DNA of 64,000 bases, taken from assembly GCF_002104995.1 (NCBI RefSeq), contig NW_024468250.1, positions 1,116,001 to 1,180,000 of the forward strand, given 5' to 3'. Below are positions 1 to 9,087 of the stretch, piece by piece. Source of the DNA: Linderina pennispora (taxonomy: Eukaryota; Kickxellomycota; Kickxellomycetes; Kickxellales; Kickxellaceae). The first letter of the stretch is position 1; each line of letters opens with the position of its first letter. A model generated the notes under the pieces. It was not told the origin of the DNA. It was given only the letters and a program-made list of their open reading frames with translations, and did no database searches. Both the position numbers and the translations under genes were made by a program.

Positions 1-1088
1 GAGGTCAAATAGGGAATGAATGGCTCCAGCAGCAGCCGCAGCGACTCTGGCACCTGCTCCCCGTCCCCGCTGGCCTCCTCTGATGACCCGCCCACACACA
101 GCGTCTTGTCGCTCATCGCCCGATCCAGCTGCGCCCAGAGTCCCACCATGCTTTCGTACATGTCAAACACAAACATCGCGTCGCTAGCCTTCAAAATCGC
201 CTGGATGCTCGGATGTAGCAGCTCGCACATGCTGACCAGGAGCCCCTCCAGCACCTGGTCCACGCCGTCAATACCAGCCAGCTCCATAAATCCACGCTCA
301 CGTACGACTGCCTCAGAGACATAGTCCAGCGCACCGTCGATGCTGCTGCTGTCAGCAGCATCTGCCAGTAGCACTGCCAGACGCTCCGTCAGCAGATCGG
401 TTGTCACCCGCACATACGCTGGGCGAACAATATCCCCGCTCTCATGCTTGTCCAGCAGCACGCGCAGCCCTGCCAATTTGTCGGCGTCCTGCTCCTTGAT
501 CGCTGCCTCAACCATCGTGACTGCCATGTCTCTGACCTTTTGCTCGCTGGCACCAATATCCACCGCATTCTCTCCCGGCTGTTCGCCAAACGACTTGCTC
601 ATAGCCCTTGCTCGATCCACAAGCTCCCATGCCTTCTCAACGTCTCCTTCGTCAACAAGCCTCTGGATCTTCCTTGGGAAGTCGGCATAGTCCCTGAAAT
701 ACTCCATTGCCGACACCGACTTCTCCAACTGCCCTCGCACAGTCTCGATATTGACCACTCGTTCAAGAGCATTCGCCGATAGCGACTGTGCGTCTATAGT
801 TTTCGAGAACGCCGATATGGCTACCTGCGTCTCTTGCACCAGCTTGCTGAGGGACGCAATGTCGCGAGCGATCTGTGGCGCCTGGTGCCGGAACCGCGCC
901 TTGATACGGTCGTTGCTTTGCTGCGAATTCGTGGCCAGGAAATGCAGCTGTGTTGTCAGTTTCTGTGACAGCGTGTCGGTGCGGTTCTCTGCAGATATCG
1001 GGTCCGAGCTGGCCGACGAGAACTGCGCATTGAGCCATTGCTTCACATCAAAGGTCGAGCTCGAAAAGTCATCCAGCCGAATCTCCAT
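1..1088 (-). CDS. COG7: Conserved oligomeric Golgi complex subunit 7 (N-terminal part; runs off the window)
   Basis: The minus-strand frame opens at an ATG at 1088-1086 and stays open for 362 codons to the window edge, so the C-terminal half is missing. The N-terminus has the COG7 signature: a short lead, then DDFSSSTFDVKQWLNAQF, as in animal COG7 (DDFDVKEWINAAF). A helical region follows, typical of the tethering-complex subunits. COG7 belongs to lobe B of the COG complex, which tethers retrograde vesicles at the Golgi and keeps glycosylation enzymes in place. The gene diverges from UBC13 with only about 170 bp between the two ATGs, so they probably share a promoter region. No frameshift is seen in the visible part. 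The family call rests on the N-terminal motif and overall helical character, not on a database search. Confidence 0.8.
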   Translation of the reverse strand, partial: MEIRLDDFSSSTFDVKQWLNAQFSSASSDPISAENRTDTLSQKLTTQLHFLATNSQQSNDRIKARFRHQAPQIARDIASLSKLVQETQVAISAFSKTIDAQSLSANALERVVNIETVRGQLEKSVSAMEYFRDYADFPRKIQRLVDEGDVEKAWELVDRARAMSKSFGEQPGENAVDIGASEQKVRDMAVTMVEAAIKEQDADKLAGLRVLLDKHESGDIVRPAYVRVTTDLLTERLAVLLADAADSSSIDGALDYVSEAVVRERGFMELAGIDGVDQVLEGLLVSMCELLHPSIQAILKASDAMFVFDMYESMVGLWAQLDRAMSDKTLCVGGSSEEASGDGEQVPESLRLLLEPFIPYLT

Positions 1089-1256
1089 TATTGAAAAAGG
1101 GTATGAAGTACTAGGTGTGCGGCGAAATGAGCGTGAAGCAAAGAGTGGCAAAAAACGGCCATGCGGCGTCACTCTTTTCCTCGCATTCTCTTTTACTATT
1201 TCCCTCGCTAATTTTATTTCTTGTAGCTCGAAGCTTGCAGATTCCCCTCATTGAAA

Positions 1257-1956
1257 ATGTCGATGGTGCCAAAGAGAATTATGAAGGAGGTCGAGCGCCT
1301 GACCAAGGACCCTGTCCCCGGAATCAGCGCCGAGCCTCAGGAGGGCAACATTCGGTACTTCAGCGTGCTCATGGATGGCCCCGATTCGTCACCCTATGAA
1401 GGTAAGCATTGCGTCTCTTCCCGTAGGTGTCTCGAACCAGCAGCACAGCTGTCGCTAACTCGGAATCTCTGGTAGGCGGTCATTTCAGGCTGGAGCTGTT
1501 CTTGCCTGAGGAGTACCCCATGTCGCCGCCCAAGGTGCGCTTTCTGACGAAAATGTACCACCCAAACATTGACAAGCTGGGCAGAATCTGCCTCGACATT
1601 CTCAAAGGTAAGCAAGGCACGCTCACGCCCTGGCCAGCAATGCAGAGGCGACTACCAGGCTAAACATTTATCAGCTCCCATGCGTTCTGTAGACAAGTGG
1701 TCGCCCGCTCTGCAAATCCGCACCGTCCTGCTGTCTATTCAGGCTCTGCTGTCAGCCCCGAACCCCGACGATCCCCTGGCCAACGATGTTGCCGAGCACT
1801 GGAAGTCGGACGAGAAGGCTGCCATCCAAACGGGTAAGGATAACTCTTTTGCAATGCGTGGCCACATGGACGGCACAAGCACCAGCAAGCTGGCCACTAA
1901 CCTGTTATTTCCTCAACCATGTAGCACGCGAGTGGACGCAAAAGCATGCCAAGTAG
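1257..1956 (+). CDS. UBC13: Ubiquitin-conjugating enzyme E2, Ubc13/UBE2N type
   Basis: Four exons join into a 149-residue E2: 1257-1401, 1476-1607, 1693-1833 and 1925-1956, with introns of 74, 85 and 91 nt, all in phase 1 and all GTAAG...AG. The product has the E2 HPN motif (residues 77-79), the catalytic Cys87 in GRICLDIL, and the Ubc13 hallmarks [13 protein letters not shown] (including Met64) and [18 protein letters not shown]. The C-terminus, [10 protein letters not shown], fits the family. Ubc13 pairs with a Ubc variant (Mms2/Uev1) to build Lys63-linked ubiquitin chains, for example on PCNA in post-replication repair. The intron positions are supported by uninterrupted homology across every junction. 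An ATG two codons further in gives an alternative start. Confidence 0.95.
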
Positions 1957-2793
1957 AAGGTTTCCATTTTTTTCTTGTTGCTTCCAAATATTGAACCTGT
2001 TAACCGCTGGCTGCATGTGGTGCTCCTCTCCCGCCAGCCTGCCACATGTGTACGAAAAATGTCTCAGCACAATATGCTTCATATATCCTTGGCATATTCT
2101 GAATTTCCCAGACTGCCGGAGAAGCTGTTTACTGCATTCACTCAGGGTGCTGATTCATGCATTTTGCTGGCTGTGGTGCACGCTATATTGCTTTGTCCGA
2201 CGGTCTGGTGAATGCCGGGGGAGGGACATTTAATATGCTGCATCGTCGATGCAATTAGTCGATATTTCGTTGTATGTATTAGACGTGTTCGAGACCATCT
2301 GACAAAATGCTAGAGCGGCTGTGCTGGCTGCGGCCAAGAATTGCAGTGCACATCGTAAAAGAGAGACGTAGCCTATCTAGACCACACCTAGACTGCACCA
2401 AATATACTCCGTCAAGCCGCCATCAATTTGGACGTCCATCGACCGGACGCTCGACCACTGGTGCAAGCTGCTCATATTCACACTATATGTCCATGCGTAT
2501 ATATCAAGCCGGTCTCGAGGAATTCTCGCCAGGAATTATCATAATTTCCTTTTTTTTTTCTCGGTACCCTTGCGGAATTGCCTTTCTCTTCCTCTTTCCC
2601 CGCTCAACCTCTTGCTGCATCTCTCATCTTCTCACCACACCCTGGTTGTGCCTTTGCCCAGAAATCTGGTTGAAATTCTAGCTTCAGTCGATCCTTGCTG
2701 TCACGAACCTTCCCATCTCACCTGCACTCTCTTCTCTCGCAATCGTTTCTGTCGTCAAAGATCCATACAGCATATTCATACTACACCTGTTTC
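1957..2793 (+). other. Intergenic region upstream of the uncharacterised gene at 2794
   Basis: No recognisable gene is seen in these roughly 840 bases. The last 250 bases are pyrimidine-rich (runs of T and CT near 2548-2760), which looks like a promoter and 5' untranslated region for the downstream gene. The first part is presumably the 3' untranslated region of UBC13. I could not place a TATA box with confidence. Confidence 0.4.
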
Positions 2794-4284
2794 ATGATGC
2801 AGGCAGTCTACACTGCACACCCAGGCAGCAGCCTGGCCGCCACAATTCACGGCATGTTAATTCATCCAGGCGACGTTGAGTACTCGCCATTCAGCTCGGT
2901 CTCCGACAAGAGTGAATTCATTGAGGACGCCAGCGAAGGACCAGGAGGGCTTTACAATTTGTACCAGCGGGCAGAGGAAAGGAAACTGCGGCGACACGCA
3001 AACCACCGCTATACGACATCTACACATCACACAGAATTCTCGCAGGACACGATGGAGAATCCAGGCCACAGCCGGTCCAGAACGCTGACGAGTCTGAGTG
3101 TTGACGGCCTTGGAGTCAGTTTAAACACACAGGACTCGCATAGCTGTGGCAACTGCGGAAGCACACTGGTAGATGAGCCAATGCGGTGCGACGTGAGAGA
3201 TACAAGCAGCACACGACCAGCATTCCTGTCACAGCCACCTACGTCGTTCGATTTCTACATAAACGATCAAGATGACGCTGCCAGCAGCACGAGCCGGTCG
3301 ACAGCGCGTCAGCTAACGCACGCTCTATACACACACCTGGCGCGCCCTGTTTCCAGCCGCTCTCATAAAAACTACGCAGACGTTTCCGGGGGACAGCATT
3401 TCATAGTGCGCCGGCACACACATTTTCCCGAGGTTACCGAGGTGTTTGATTGCGATGATCTGAGCGTTGCGTACCGCAAGATATCTCACACCAACAAGCA
3501 GTGGCTGGAGACATTCCACAATGTGGCGGAGGACAATAAAGGCAATTCATGGCCTGCATCGTCGCAGAGCTCTGCGGTTACCGCCACGCACCTGTTCCCG
3601 AGCCGCACAGTGTCATATGGGGGCTCGATTGTCTCGCAGGACAGCTTGGGTGGATCGCCGGCGCCATCCATATCTGGATGCTACAGCGGCGTGCCTTCAG
3701 TTGCTGACACCAACGTCGCGTCGACCATGCGGCCCTTCTCACCTTCATATTCTCTCAGTCCCTCTACGAGCTCCTCCATGCATTGCCCACGACGGCGTCG
3801 CCGCCGTCCGCCGTCCTATGACAAGAACCCGTTGTGGGAGATCTCAACACCATATCCGAACCAGTTCCCCATGCACTGCCGTGACGCTCGAGGCGTAATT
3901 GACCCCGTGCCATTGACCTCAATGGTCCTGGACCGCCACAAGTTTTGCTACCGGTTTCAGCTGGCAGGAAAGAAGATGAGGTGGGTGGCGAAGCGGTTCG
4001 GTGGGCAGCGGACAGAGTTACAGTGCTATGTGCGCAACGCGATTGTGGCGGTCATGTTGTTTGACTATGAGCCGGTCACAGGCTTGCCACAATCGAGGCG
4101 TCCTATGCCAGGCGCATTGCCACTGCTCAAATGTCAAGACACTGCTCCCTGTGGCGACTGCTCACCCAGGATTGTAGTCTTACCGGCGGCCTTTCGGAAG
4201 CTGGCGAATGTGGATCCGGCTGTTGTCGAGTCGTTTGTTCTGTTTACCGGCATTGAGGTTTTTGAATGCCTGTTCATTCTCTAG
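2794..4284 (+). CDS. Uncharacterised protein with a conserved-looking C-terminal domain
   Basis: A 496-residue ORF starting at the ATG-ATG pair at 2794; the frame is open upstream but offers no earlier ATG. Residues 1-350 are low in complexity and rich in Ser, Thr and His. From about residue 375 the composition changes to a compact region with clustered aromatic and basic residues (DRHKFCYRFQLAGKKMRW, then CYVRNAIVAVMLFDYE) that looks like a folded beta-rich domain. The pattern vaguely recalls tubby/scramblase-like C-terminal domains of fungi, but I cannot assign a family. There is no signal peptide or transmembrane segment. The coding character (regular ORF, domain-like C-terminus) supports a real gene; the function is unknown. 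Confidence 0.65.
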   Translation: MMQAVYTAHPGSSLAATIHGMLIHPGDVEYSPFSSVSDKSEFIEDASEGPGGLYNLYQRAEERKLRRHANHRYTTSTHHTEFSQDTMENPGHSRSRTLTSLSVDGLGVSLNTQDSHSCGNCGSTLVDEPMRCDVRDTSSTRPAFLSQPPTSFDFYINDQDDAASSTSRSTARQLTHALYTHLARPVSSRSHKNYADVSGGQHFIVRRHTHFPEVTEVFDCDDLSVAYRKISHTNKQWLETFHNVAEDNKGNSWPASSQSSAVTATHLFPSRTVSYGGSIVSQDSLGGSPAPSISGCYSGVPSVADTNVASTMRPFSPSYSLSPSTSSSMHCPRRRRRRPPSYDKNPLWEISTPYPNQFPMHCRDARGVIDPVPLTSMVLDRHKFCYRFQLAGKKMRWVAKRFGGQRTELQCYVRNAIVAVMLFDYEPVTGLPQSRRPMPGALPLLKCQDTAPCGDCSPRIVVLPAAFRKLANVDPAVVESFVLFTGIEVFECLFIL

Positions 4285-4767
4285 TACAAGAATTCATGAA
4301 CAACCTACGACAGTGGATAGCCGGCCGGAGCGCTTCGGCGGGCATGTCCGTTAAACCGGCCTTGTCAAAACGGCTGGCAAAGACATGTTTTGTTTGGCCA
4401 TACAAGTAGAGGTGATTGTTGCAAATTTCTTCTTGGTGTTTGGCCGTGCCTTCTTTGAAGCAGCTTATGTGCGCTCGGATGCTGTGGGAGAGGGAACCCA
4501 GCGTGGATTAAAATAGCTTGGCGCTAGAAACAGAGTACAATGGCATAGCGGTTTCCAAATTGGCGTGTGCAGATTGGAAAGACCTACGACCCACGACCCA
4601 ACGACTGCTTGTTATTCTTTTTGTTCCATAGCAGCTGCAAACCAGAAGCTGCAGTGGCTCGCCCAGGTATAAAAGCCCTGTGTCTTGGCCTCAAGGCTAG
4701 CCGGCTACCCCATACAGCAACAATCCATCAAGACCTATATCAGCCATTATTTTTCACACTTCAAACG
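4285..4767 (+). other. Intergenic region carrying the RING gene promoter
   Basis: The region between the uncharacterised gene and the RING gene. It contains the inverted match CCGGCCGGAGCG...CCGGCC near 4320-4360 and a clear TATA box at 4668 (separate entry). No further coding sequence is seen. Confidence 0.4.
4668..4674 (+). promoter_or_regulatory. TATA box of the RING-H2 gene
   Basis: TATAAAA lies 100 bp upstream of the ATG at 4768, a normal distance for a fungal core promoter with a short leader. The match is exact and the position relative to the only ORF downstream is sensible. Confidence 0.6.
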
Positions 4768-5343
4768 ATGACTGCCAGCACTGCTACTTCGTCGCTCTGC
4801 ATCAAGCACACCCTCGCCAACTTTGTTGTCCGCGCCTTCATGGGCGGCCGCCCTGCTTCCACACTACATACTGTGCATTCTACCCCATGCAGCTCGTCTG
4901 CACGCTCGGCCTGCACATCACCCCAGCCCTCCGCCCTGCAAGTGTGCACCGGTGCCCTTTATGATGTGGCAGCAATTGCAGCTCGCTCAGTGACAGTGCT
5001 CGCCCTGCTTGCATCTGCTGTGCTTTCCAAGCCTCCACCACGTGCCAATCCCGGCACCCGGCAGGTCATGCCGATAAGCAGCACGCGTGGTAGCCGCAGG
5101 CTGCCGACTGTCGCCGACCTGGATCAGCGGCTGCCAGTGCTCTCACTAGCCAAATCAAGCAACCCCAAACACCGGGAAATGTGTTTGGAGAAGTGCCCGA
5201 TTTGCCTCGACTGCGTTGGAGAATGCACAAAGGTGCGCGTTCTTCCCTGCAAGCACTATTATCATGCGGAATGCATTGACAGCTGGGCCACAACGCAGTC
5301 GACCCGTTGTCCTATGTGCAAAGCTGACTGCATGGAATTTTGA
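4768..5343 (+). CDS. RING-H2 finger protein, probable E3 ubiquitin ligase
   Basis: A 191-residue protein starting at ATG 4768, just downstream of a TATA box; the frame is open further upstream but only with non-ATG starts. The C-terminus is a complete RING-H2 finger: Cys143, Cys146, Cys161, His163, His166, Cys169, Cys181, Cys184, with the usual spacing and a Trp (SWATT) between the sixth and seventh ligands. RING-H2 fingers recruit E2 enzymes and act as ubiquitin ligases. Residues 64-86 are hydrophobic and could form one membrane segment, as in many membrane RING-H2 proteins. The N-terminal 60 residues are rich in Ser and Thr. Substrate and location are unknown. Confidence 0.8.
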   Translation: MTASTATSSLCIKHTLANFVVRAFMGGRPASTLHTVHSTPCSSSARSACTSPQPSALQVCTGALYDVAAIAARSVTVLALLASAVLSKPPPRANPGTRQVMPISSTRGSRRLPTVADLDQRLPVLSLAKSSNPKHREMCLEKCPICLDCVGECTKVRVLPCKHYYHAECIDSWATTQSTRCPMCKADCMEF

Positions 5344-5934
5344 GCACCGCTGATGCCACACCCTCTTCCCTCCTTCCCTCCTTCCTTTCTATTCAAGCCA
5401 TGTATATGATTAATTGTTCAAACTCGTCTCACTCCTCTTCGCCCTGTTCAGTCTATTGCTGTTGGAACATCTAATACAATGTATCCCCCCCCCATTTGGA
5501 GATCGCAGGACAGTGACTAGTGTAGTGGGGGTGAATGCTCTATGCATTGCACATGCACGTCCCTCAGCAGATGTGCTGGAATAATGGCAGCATGGCTTGG
5601 TCCTGCAACAGAAAAGTATTGGCGCCGCTGTCTGGTTGGCTCGTTCCGAGATGACTTGGGAAAGCCAATGCAGATATATGAGCCTTGCACATCCGCCTTG
5701 TGGAAATCCCTACCAATGCGTTTTTTGCTTTATAAGGAATGCACGAACGACCAGTATCCCCCAGGCCATTCTCGCTTTCTTTCTGTCAGAATCTGACCAC
5801 TCATCCTGCTTTTTGGCACATCCCTTTTTAATTCCTGCTCTTGCGGATCTTGCGCAATCCACGCTCCTTTCATTTCCCCTTCTACTAACAGCCAAGTCAT
5901 ATATTACAACACGTCAGCACTTTTTGTGTGCACC
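5344..5934 (+). other. Intergenic region with the probable P450 promoter
   Basis: There is no gene in these 590 bases. A TTTATAAGG element at about 5729 lies some 205 bp upstream of the P450 ATG and is followed by pyrimidine-rich sequence (5770-5890), so it may be the TATA box. A C7 run occurs near 5484-5492. Confidence 0.35.
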
Positions 5935-7524
5935 ATGCCTGATAGTATCATAGCGAAGCACGCCATTGAGCTTGCTAAAGAGCTCGGTATCAGCTCGACA
6001 GCTGACGCCATCATAGCAGCTGCGACGTGCATATTGCTGTACTTCATTAGCACCCCTATCTACCACCTGTTCCTGTCACCTTTGGCCAGGGTGCCCGGGC
6101 CGCGCCTCAATGCCATTTCCAACATCCCGCTCAACCGTGCAGTCCTCGCAGGCAACTACCACCTGTACTCACGCCAGATGCACGAAAAGTACGGACCGGT
6201 GGTACGCCTAGCTCCAAACAAGGTCTCGACATCCAACACATCCGACACACGCACCATCCTTGCTACCCACGCATTCCGCAAATCACAGTTCTACGACCAA
6301 GGCAAGCTGATATTGCCGAGCTTGTTCTCAACCACCGACCCAGAGACGAACAAGGTCCGGCGTCGGCAGTTGGGCAACGCGTTTGCGATGCACACTATCC
6401 GGTCAATGGAGGATTTAGTTATTCAGGATGGCGCGTGGTCACTTGTCAAGCACTGGCGGGCGCTGGCGGAAAGCGGCGGTGCAAACAATGGTTGGGCACG
6501 TGCAAACTACTATCAGGGATTCCATTCCATTGCCATTGACGTGATCGGGGCACTCGGGTTTGGCCATAGCTTTGGCATCCTGCAGAGCGGCAATGCCGAG
6601 ATTATTAGCTGGATCAATGACGCGCTGAAAATGTCAAGCATCCGCAGCTCATACCCGATCACCAAGCACATCCCGTGGATGTTCAAGAAGTACAAGCGTG
6701 GTGAGCAGCAGCTGATTTCGTTCGTCAAGAGCACGGTCGCCGAGCGTAGAAAGCTGATACAGGAGACTGGAAAGCCACCGCGCGAAGATATTTTGCAGAG
6801 ATTTATTGAGGCCGTTGATCCAGCCACTGGCCAGAAGATCACCGAGGACGAACTGCACACCGAAATCATTTTGCTCAACAATGCAGGTACTGATACCACC
6901 AGCCATACGCTATCGTGGACCCTGATGTACCTTCTACACTACCCAGATATCCACCGGCGCGTGTGCAAGGATATCCGCTCTGCCTTCCCCGATCACTCTG
7001 CCCCTATTCGCTATGATGAGGCCAAGTCTTTGCCGTATCTGACTGCAGTCATCTACGAATCTCTGCGCATGATGCCCTCAGTCTCTGGCCTATTGCCCCG
7101 CGTAGTGCCATCGGGCGGGTTTGAGCTAGGCGGCTACCACATCCCTGGCAAGAGCGAGATTTGTCTGGCGTTTGCCGCCTGTCAACGTAACAGCGAGATG
7201 TGGGACGAGCCCAATCGGTTCAAGCCAGAGCGTTTCCTGGGCCCACATGCCGACCAGCGCATGAGGGAGGTGATGGCTTTCAGCTCTGGGGTGCGCGTCT
7301 GCATCGGCAGGAACCTGGCATGGGTGGAGCTGTACACGGTCCTGGCCAACATTCTGCGTGAGTTCGACATGCGGGTGCCCGAGGACTCTGAGTACGGCCC
7401 GCAAAGGAAGAACGAGATTGGCGAGCCGGCAGAAATACCTGGTGCTGCGTTCATCACTTGTGGCCCTCGCAACCCAAAGGTCGACTGCTGGATCGATATT
7501 CGGCGCCACTCATCCGCAGTTTGA
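5935..7524 (+). CDS. Cytochrome P450 monooxygenase (microsomal)
   Basis: An intronless 529-residue P450 starting at ATG 5935. It has an N-terminal membrane anchor (about residues 20-45), the proline-rich hinge LARVPGPRL, the I-helix oxygen-activation motif AGTDTT (residues 317-322), the K-helix ExxR (Glu375-Arg378), the PERF-type segment FKPERFLG and the heme loop FSSGVRVCIG with the proximal ligand Cys456. All catalytic landmarks are present and in order, so the enzyme should be active at the ER with an NADPH-P450 reductase. The sequence resembles fungal pisatin-demethylase/benzoate-hydroxylase-like P450s, but the substrate cannot be read from the sequence. No secondary-metabolite genes lie next to it. 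Confidence 0.93.
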   Translation: MPDSIIAKHAIELAKELGISSTADAIIAAATCILLYFISTPIYHLFLSPLARVPGPRLNAISNIPLNRAVLAGNYHLYSRQMHEKYGPVVRLAPNKVSTSNTSDTRTILATHAFRKSQFYDQGKLILPSLFSTTDPETNKVRRRQLGNAFAMHTIRSMEDLVIQDGAWSLVKHWRALAESGGANNGWARANYYQGFHSIAIDVIGALGFGHSFGILQSGNAEIISWINDALKMSSIRSSYPITKHIPWMFKKYKRGEQQLISFVKSTVAERRKLIQETGKPPREDILQRFIEAVDPATGQKITEDELHTEIILLNNAGTDTTSHTLSWTLMYLLHYPDIHRRVCKDIRSAFPDHSAPIRYDEAKSLPYLTAVIYESLRMMPSVSGLLPRVVPSGGFELGGYHIPGKSEICLAFAACQRNSEMWDEPNRFKPERFLGPHADQRMREVMAFSSGVRVCIGRNLAWVELYTVLANILREFDMRVPEDSEYGPQRKNEIGEPAEIPGAAFITCGPRNPKVDCWIDIRRHSSAV

Positions 7525-7601
7525 ACTCTCCTCCTTCTCTTGACTTCTTTACTTCATTTTCCTGTTTGCTGTTTATTTCGCCCTTACGGAATGCTAGCAA
7601 A

Positions 7602-9002
7602 ATGCAGTCTGCTAGAGCAACTAAATTGGACCGCCCGGAGCGGCGATATGCAAGCAGGTCAGCATTGCAGCATGCAGTACAGTCTATGAGCGTTGACGGC
7701 AAGCCAGCCCTGATGCAGCTTGAGGGCATGGGCACGCTGTGGAAGCAGCAACAGCAGCAGCAGCATCAGCATAATGACAGCAAGAAAAAAGCGTGTGTGG
7801 AGCCCTTCGCGTACCCGGCATTGCAGCAAATTTCGTTCCAGAATGCACTTGTGGTTGTAAATGAGGCAATAGCCAGCTCTGCGTCTCATGCCAGGAGGCT
7901 AGAGCCACAGGATCATAATGCTCAAGCCCAAGGTCAGCATGGAGCAGCTCAAGCACAGCGCAAACCGGTAGATCCAGCACCAGCACCAGCACCAGCACCA
8001 GCACCAGCACCAGCACTAGCACCAGCACTAGCACCAGCGGCGCCAAAGCCGACTCAACCAAACGGTAGACCAGCTAATGCACATACTCCATCACTGCAAT
8101 CAAATATCCCTGGCAGAGACTCTGGGCCGCGTAAGGATTTTGCTAAATCCGACAAGGCACGAACAGCGATGGATCTGGATAGCAATTCTCAGAGACTGCA
8201 ACGACAGCAGCCAGCTGCTCAACAGCCACAGCCGCAGGTTTCAAAAGCGACCAGTCTAATGAAACCCCTGAACATGAGATCCAGTGAGAGCCGCGGAGGA
8301 AGCTCTGACCTCGGCTGGGAGTCCGAAAACGATGCCTTGGAACATGCAGATACACGATCAATGCAGCCTGCGGTCCAGCCCGCTCGCCAGCAGACATATG
8401 CGGATACTCCACTGCGCGCTGACAGCAGCTTGCAGGAAGCTCGGTCGGATCATGCGGTGGCCAGTAAGTCCAGAGAGGTACTTCGGCCGCCACTGCCTCC
8501 TGCAGCGCCCGTTGCTAGCACCAGCAGGGTGCAGACGCAGGATGATCTAACTGTGGACAGCATCAGCCCTATGGATGCTGATCTAGCCCCACATCCCGCT
8601 CCTGCTAGCTCCAGCAAAGGCAAAAAAGTGGATAGTGGCACCACTACTGTACCAAGTACCAAGCGCCAGGCGATGCAGCAAGGCCCGTCGGTAGCAGATG
8701 TAGTTTCTCCACCTGCCAAGCGTCCAAGGGCAGAGAGTGCAGAAGCGGTAGGCGCTAAGCAGCTGGTACTGCCATGGCCCGGTGGCGCAGCTCCGAGCAC
8801 GAGCCAGCTTGGACAGTCTGGTCAGCAAACAGCCCTAGACGAGATGGATAAGGCCACAAACGAGCTTAGTTTCTATCTCCTTTCCTCATACGTCCTGTCG
8901 AGCCAGGGCTTCGAGATCCCTGGAGCTGTCGGCGAAGATGTGGACAGGCTGCTCGATAGCGCGCTTGAGGCAGCAGCCAGAATTGAGCGTGGAGTAGACT
9001 AG
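7602..9002 (+). CDS. Low-complexity protein rich in Gln, Pro and Ala; function unknown
   Basis: A 466-residue ORF starting at ATG 7602, only 77 bp after the P450 stop. It contains a Gln/His tract near residues 50-56, a Pro-Ala repeat encoded by a hexanucleotide array (about 7976-8038) and long Ser/Gln-rich disordered stretches. A basic patch, PPAKRPRAE, resembles a nuclear localisation signal. The last 55 residues look helical and ordered (ELSFYLLSSYVLSSQGFE). I recognise no domain. The mixture of disorder, an NLS-like patch and a helical tail would suit a nuclear scaffold or regulatory protein, but that is inference. Confidence 0.6.
   Translation: MQSARATKLDRPERRYASRSALQHAVQSMSVDGKPALMQLEGMGTLWKQQQQQQHQHNDSKKKACVEPFAYPALQQISFQNALVVVNEAIASSASHARRLEPQDHNAQAQGQHGAAQAQRKPVDPAPAPAPAPAPAPALAPALAPAAPKPTQPNGRPANAHTPSLQSNIPGRDSGPRKDFAKSDKARTAMDLDSNSQRLQRQQPAAQQPQPQVSKATSLMKPLNMRSSESRGGSSDLGWESENDALEHADTRSMQPAVQPARQQTYADTPLRADSSLQEARSDHAVASKSREVLRPPLPPAAPVASTSRVQTQDDLTVDSISPMDADLAPHPAPASSSKGKKVDSGTTTVPSTKRQAMQQGPSVADVVSPPAKRPRAESAEAVGAKQLVLPWPGGAAPSTSQLGQSGQQTALDEMDKATNELSFYLLSSYVLSSQGFEIPGAVGEDVDRLLDSALEAAARIERGVD
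7976..8038 (+). repeat. Hexanucleotide repeat (CCAGCA)n within a coding region
   Basis: About ten copies of CCAGCA, the last few altered to CTAGCA, encode an alternating Pro-Ala tract in the low-complexity protein. Such arrays change length easily. Confidence 0.85.
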
Positions 9003-9087
9003 TGGCGAAACCTAGCCCGAAAATAAAATTTGCTACAGGCTTTTGCTGTTCTTCTTTCCAAACCCCACATCAATTGTATTTTCTATC

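Noticed and set aside
2284-2300. tRNA T-loop-like string GTTCGAGACC
   Set aside because: No matching acceptor stem, D-arm or anticodon arm can be folded around it.
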